23,918 nt of DNA, taken from NCBI GenBank assembly GCA_017615445.1, contig JAGAAD010000038.1:1-23918 (forward strand), written 5' to 3'. The position numbers were made by a program, and so were the translations under genes. The notes beneath the pieces were generated by a model that searched no databases, was not told where the DNA came from, and was given only the letters and a program-made list of their open reading frames with translations. Numbering within the stretch: position 1 is the stretch's first letter; every line of letters begins with the position of its first letter. Source of the DNA: Bacteroidales bacterium. Its GTDB lineage: Bacteria; Bacteroidota; Bacteroidia; Bacteroidales; UBA932. Positions 23,778-23,918 of the stretch are shown in pieces.

Positions 23778-23918
23778 ATGAAAGCAGCAGAAGCACGCGA
23801 AATGTCTGTAGCAGACCTGCGCGACCGTATTGCAGTCGAGAAGTCAAACCTCGACCAGATGAAGATCAACCACGCCATTTCTCCCCTGGAGGACACATCT
23901 AAGTTTCAGAAGACCAGA
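23778..23918 (+). CDS. rpmC: 50S ribosomal protein L29, N-terminal part (partial at window edge)
   Basis: From ATG at 23778 the frame encodes 47 residues to the window end, starting MKAAEAREMSVADLRDRI and including the L29 signature MKINHAISPLED. L29 sits near the exit tunnel on the large subunit. The purine-rich CAGGAGACAAG precedes the start. The gene continues outside the window, and the rplP-rpmC order is normal. Confidence 0.93.
   Translation, partial: MKAAEAREMSVADLRDRIAVEKSNLDQMKINHAISPLEDTSKFQKTR

Overview
The window looks like chromosomal DNA of a Bacteroidota member, most likely of the order Bacteroidales. The evidence is promoters of the TTTG-N19-TAnnTTTG type, weak or absent Shine-Dalgarno sequences, and families typical of this phylum (DUF4270, DUF3098, DUF4294, the FISUMP 'major paralogous' domain, LPP20-like and PEGA envelope proteins). 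GC content is in the mid-50s by eye, high for Bacteroides and closer to Alistipes-like or uncultured rumen/gut lineages; I cannot name the genus. There are no transposases, integrases, CRISPR arrays, tRNAs or rRNAs that I can support.

Layout. Positions 1-871 hold the end of rplV and all of rpsC, and 23341-23918 hold rplP and the start of rpmC. These four genes are normally adjacent in the S10 ribosomal operon, but here rpsC and rplP are about 22.5 kb apart. A terminator follows rpsC and a perfect Bacteroidota promoter precedes rplP, so the split looks functional. Between them lie, in order: a thioredoxin-fold lipoprotein, uvrC and pnuC (951-4262); a palindromic repeat; acpP (4526-4768); a rightward run of envelope genes (4837-17070); a convergent leftward pair, a glycogen-synthase-like protein and a DUF4270 lipoprotein (17288-19771); a rightward envelope-biogenesis run, ftsX, DUF3098, uppP and lpxH (19815-22465); and a leftward DUF4294 gene (22422-23090).

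The best candidate for an undescribed system is the 4837-17070 block. It holds two related small lipoproteins, an LPP20-like exported protein, three paralogous PEGA-domain proteins with a common N-terminal body but different C-terminal modules (beta-barrel, FISUMP plus MORN, beta-barrel), a transglutaminase-like protein with an apparent Cys-His-Asp triad, and a fibronectin-like lipoprotein. From 5252 onward genes overlap or are 2-3 bases apart, so they are probably co-transcribed and translationally coupled. All carry export signals, suggesting a periplasmic or outer-membrane assembly. The last gene appears to have lost a C-terminal FISUMP domain, whose decayed coding sequence is still readable after its stop codon.

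A second signal runs through the whole window: I read every line and found no CATG tetranucleotide on either strand (it is its own reverse complement), although base composition predicts roughly 90. Codons before ATG end in T, G or A but never C. This points to long-term selection or mutation against CATG, for example by a CATG-specific restriction-modification system. It affects the ribosomal flanks and the inserted genes alike.
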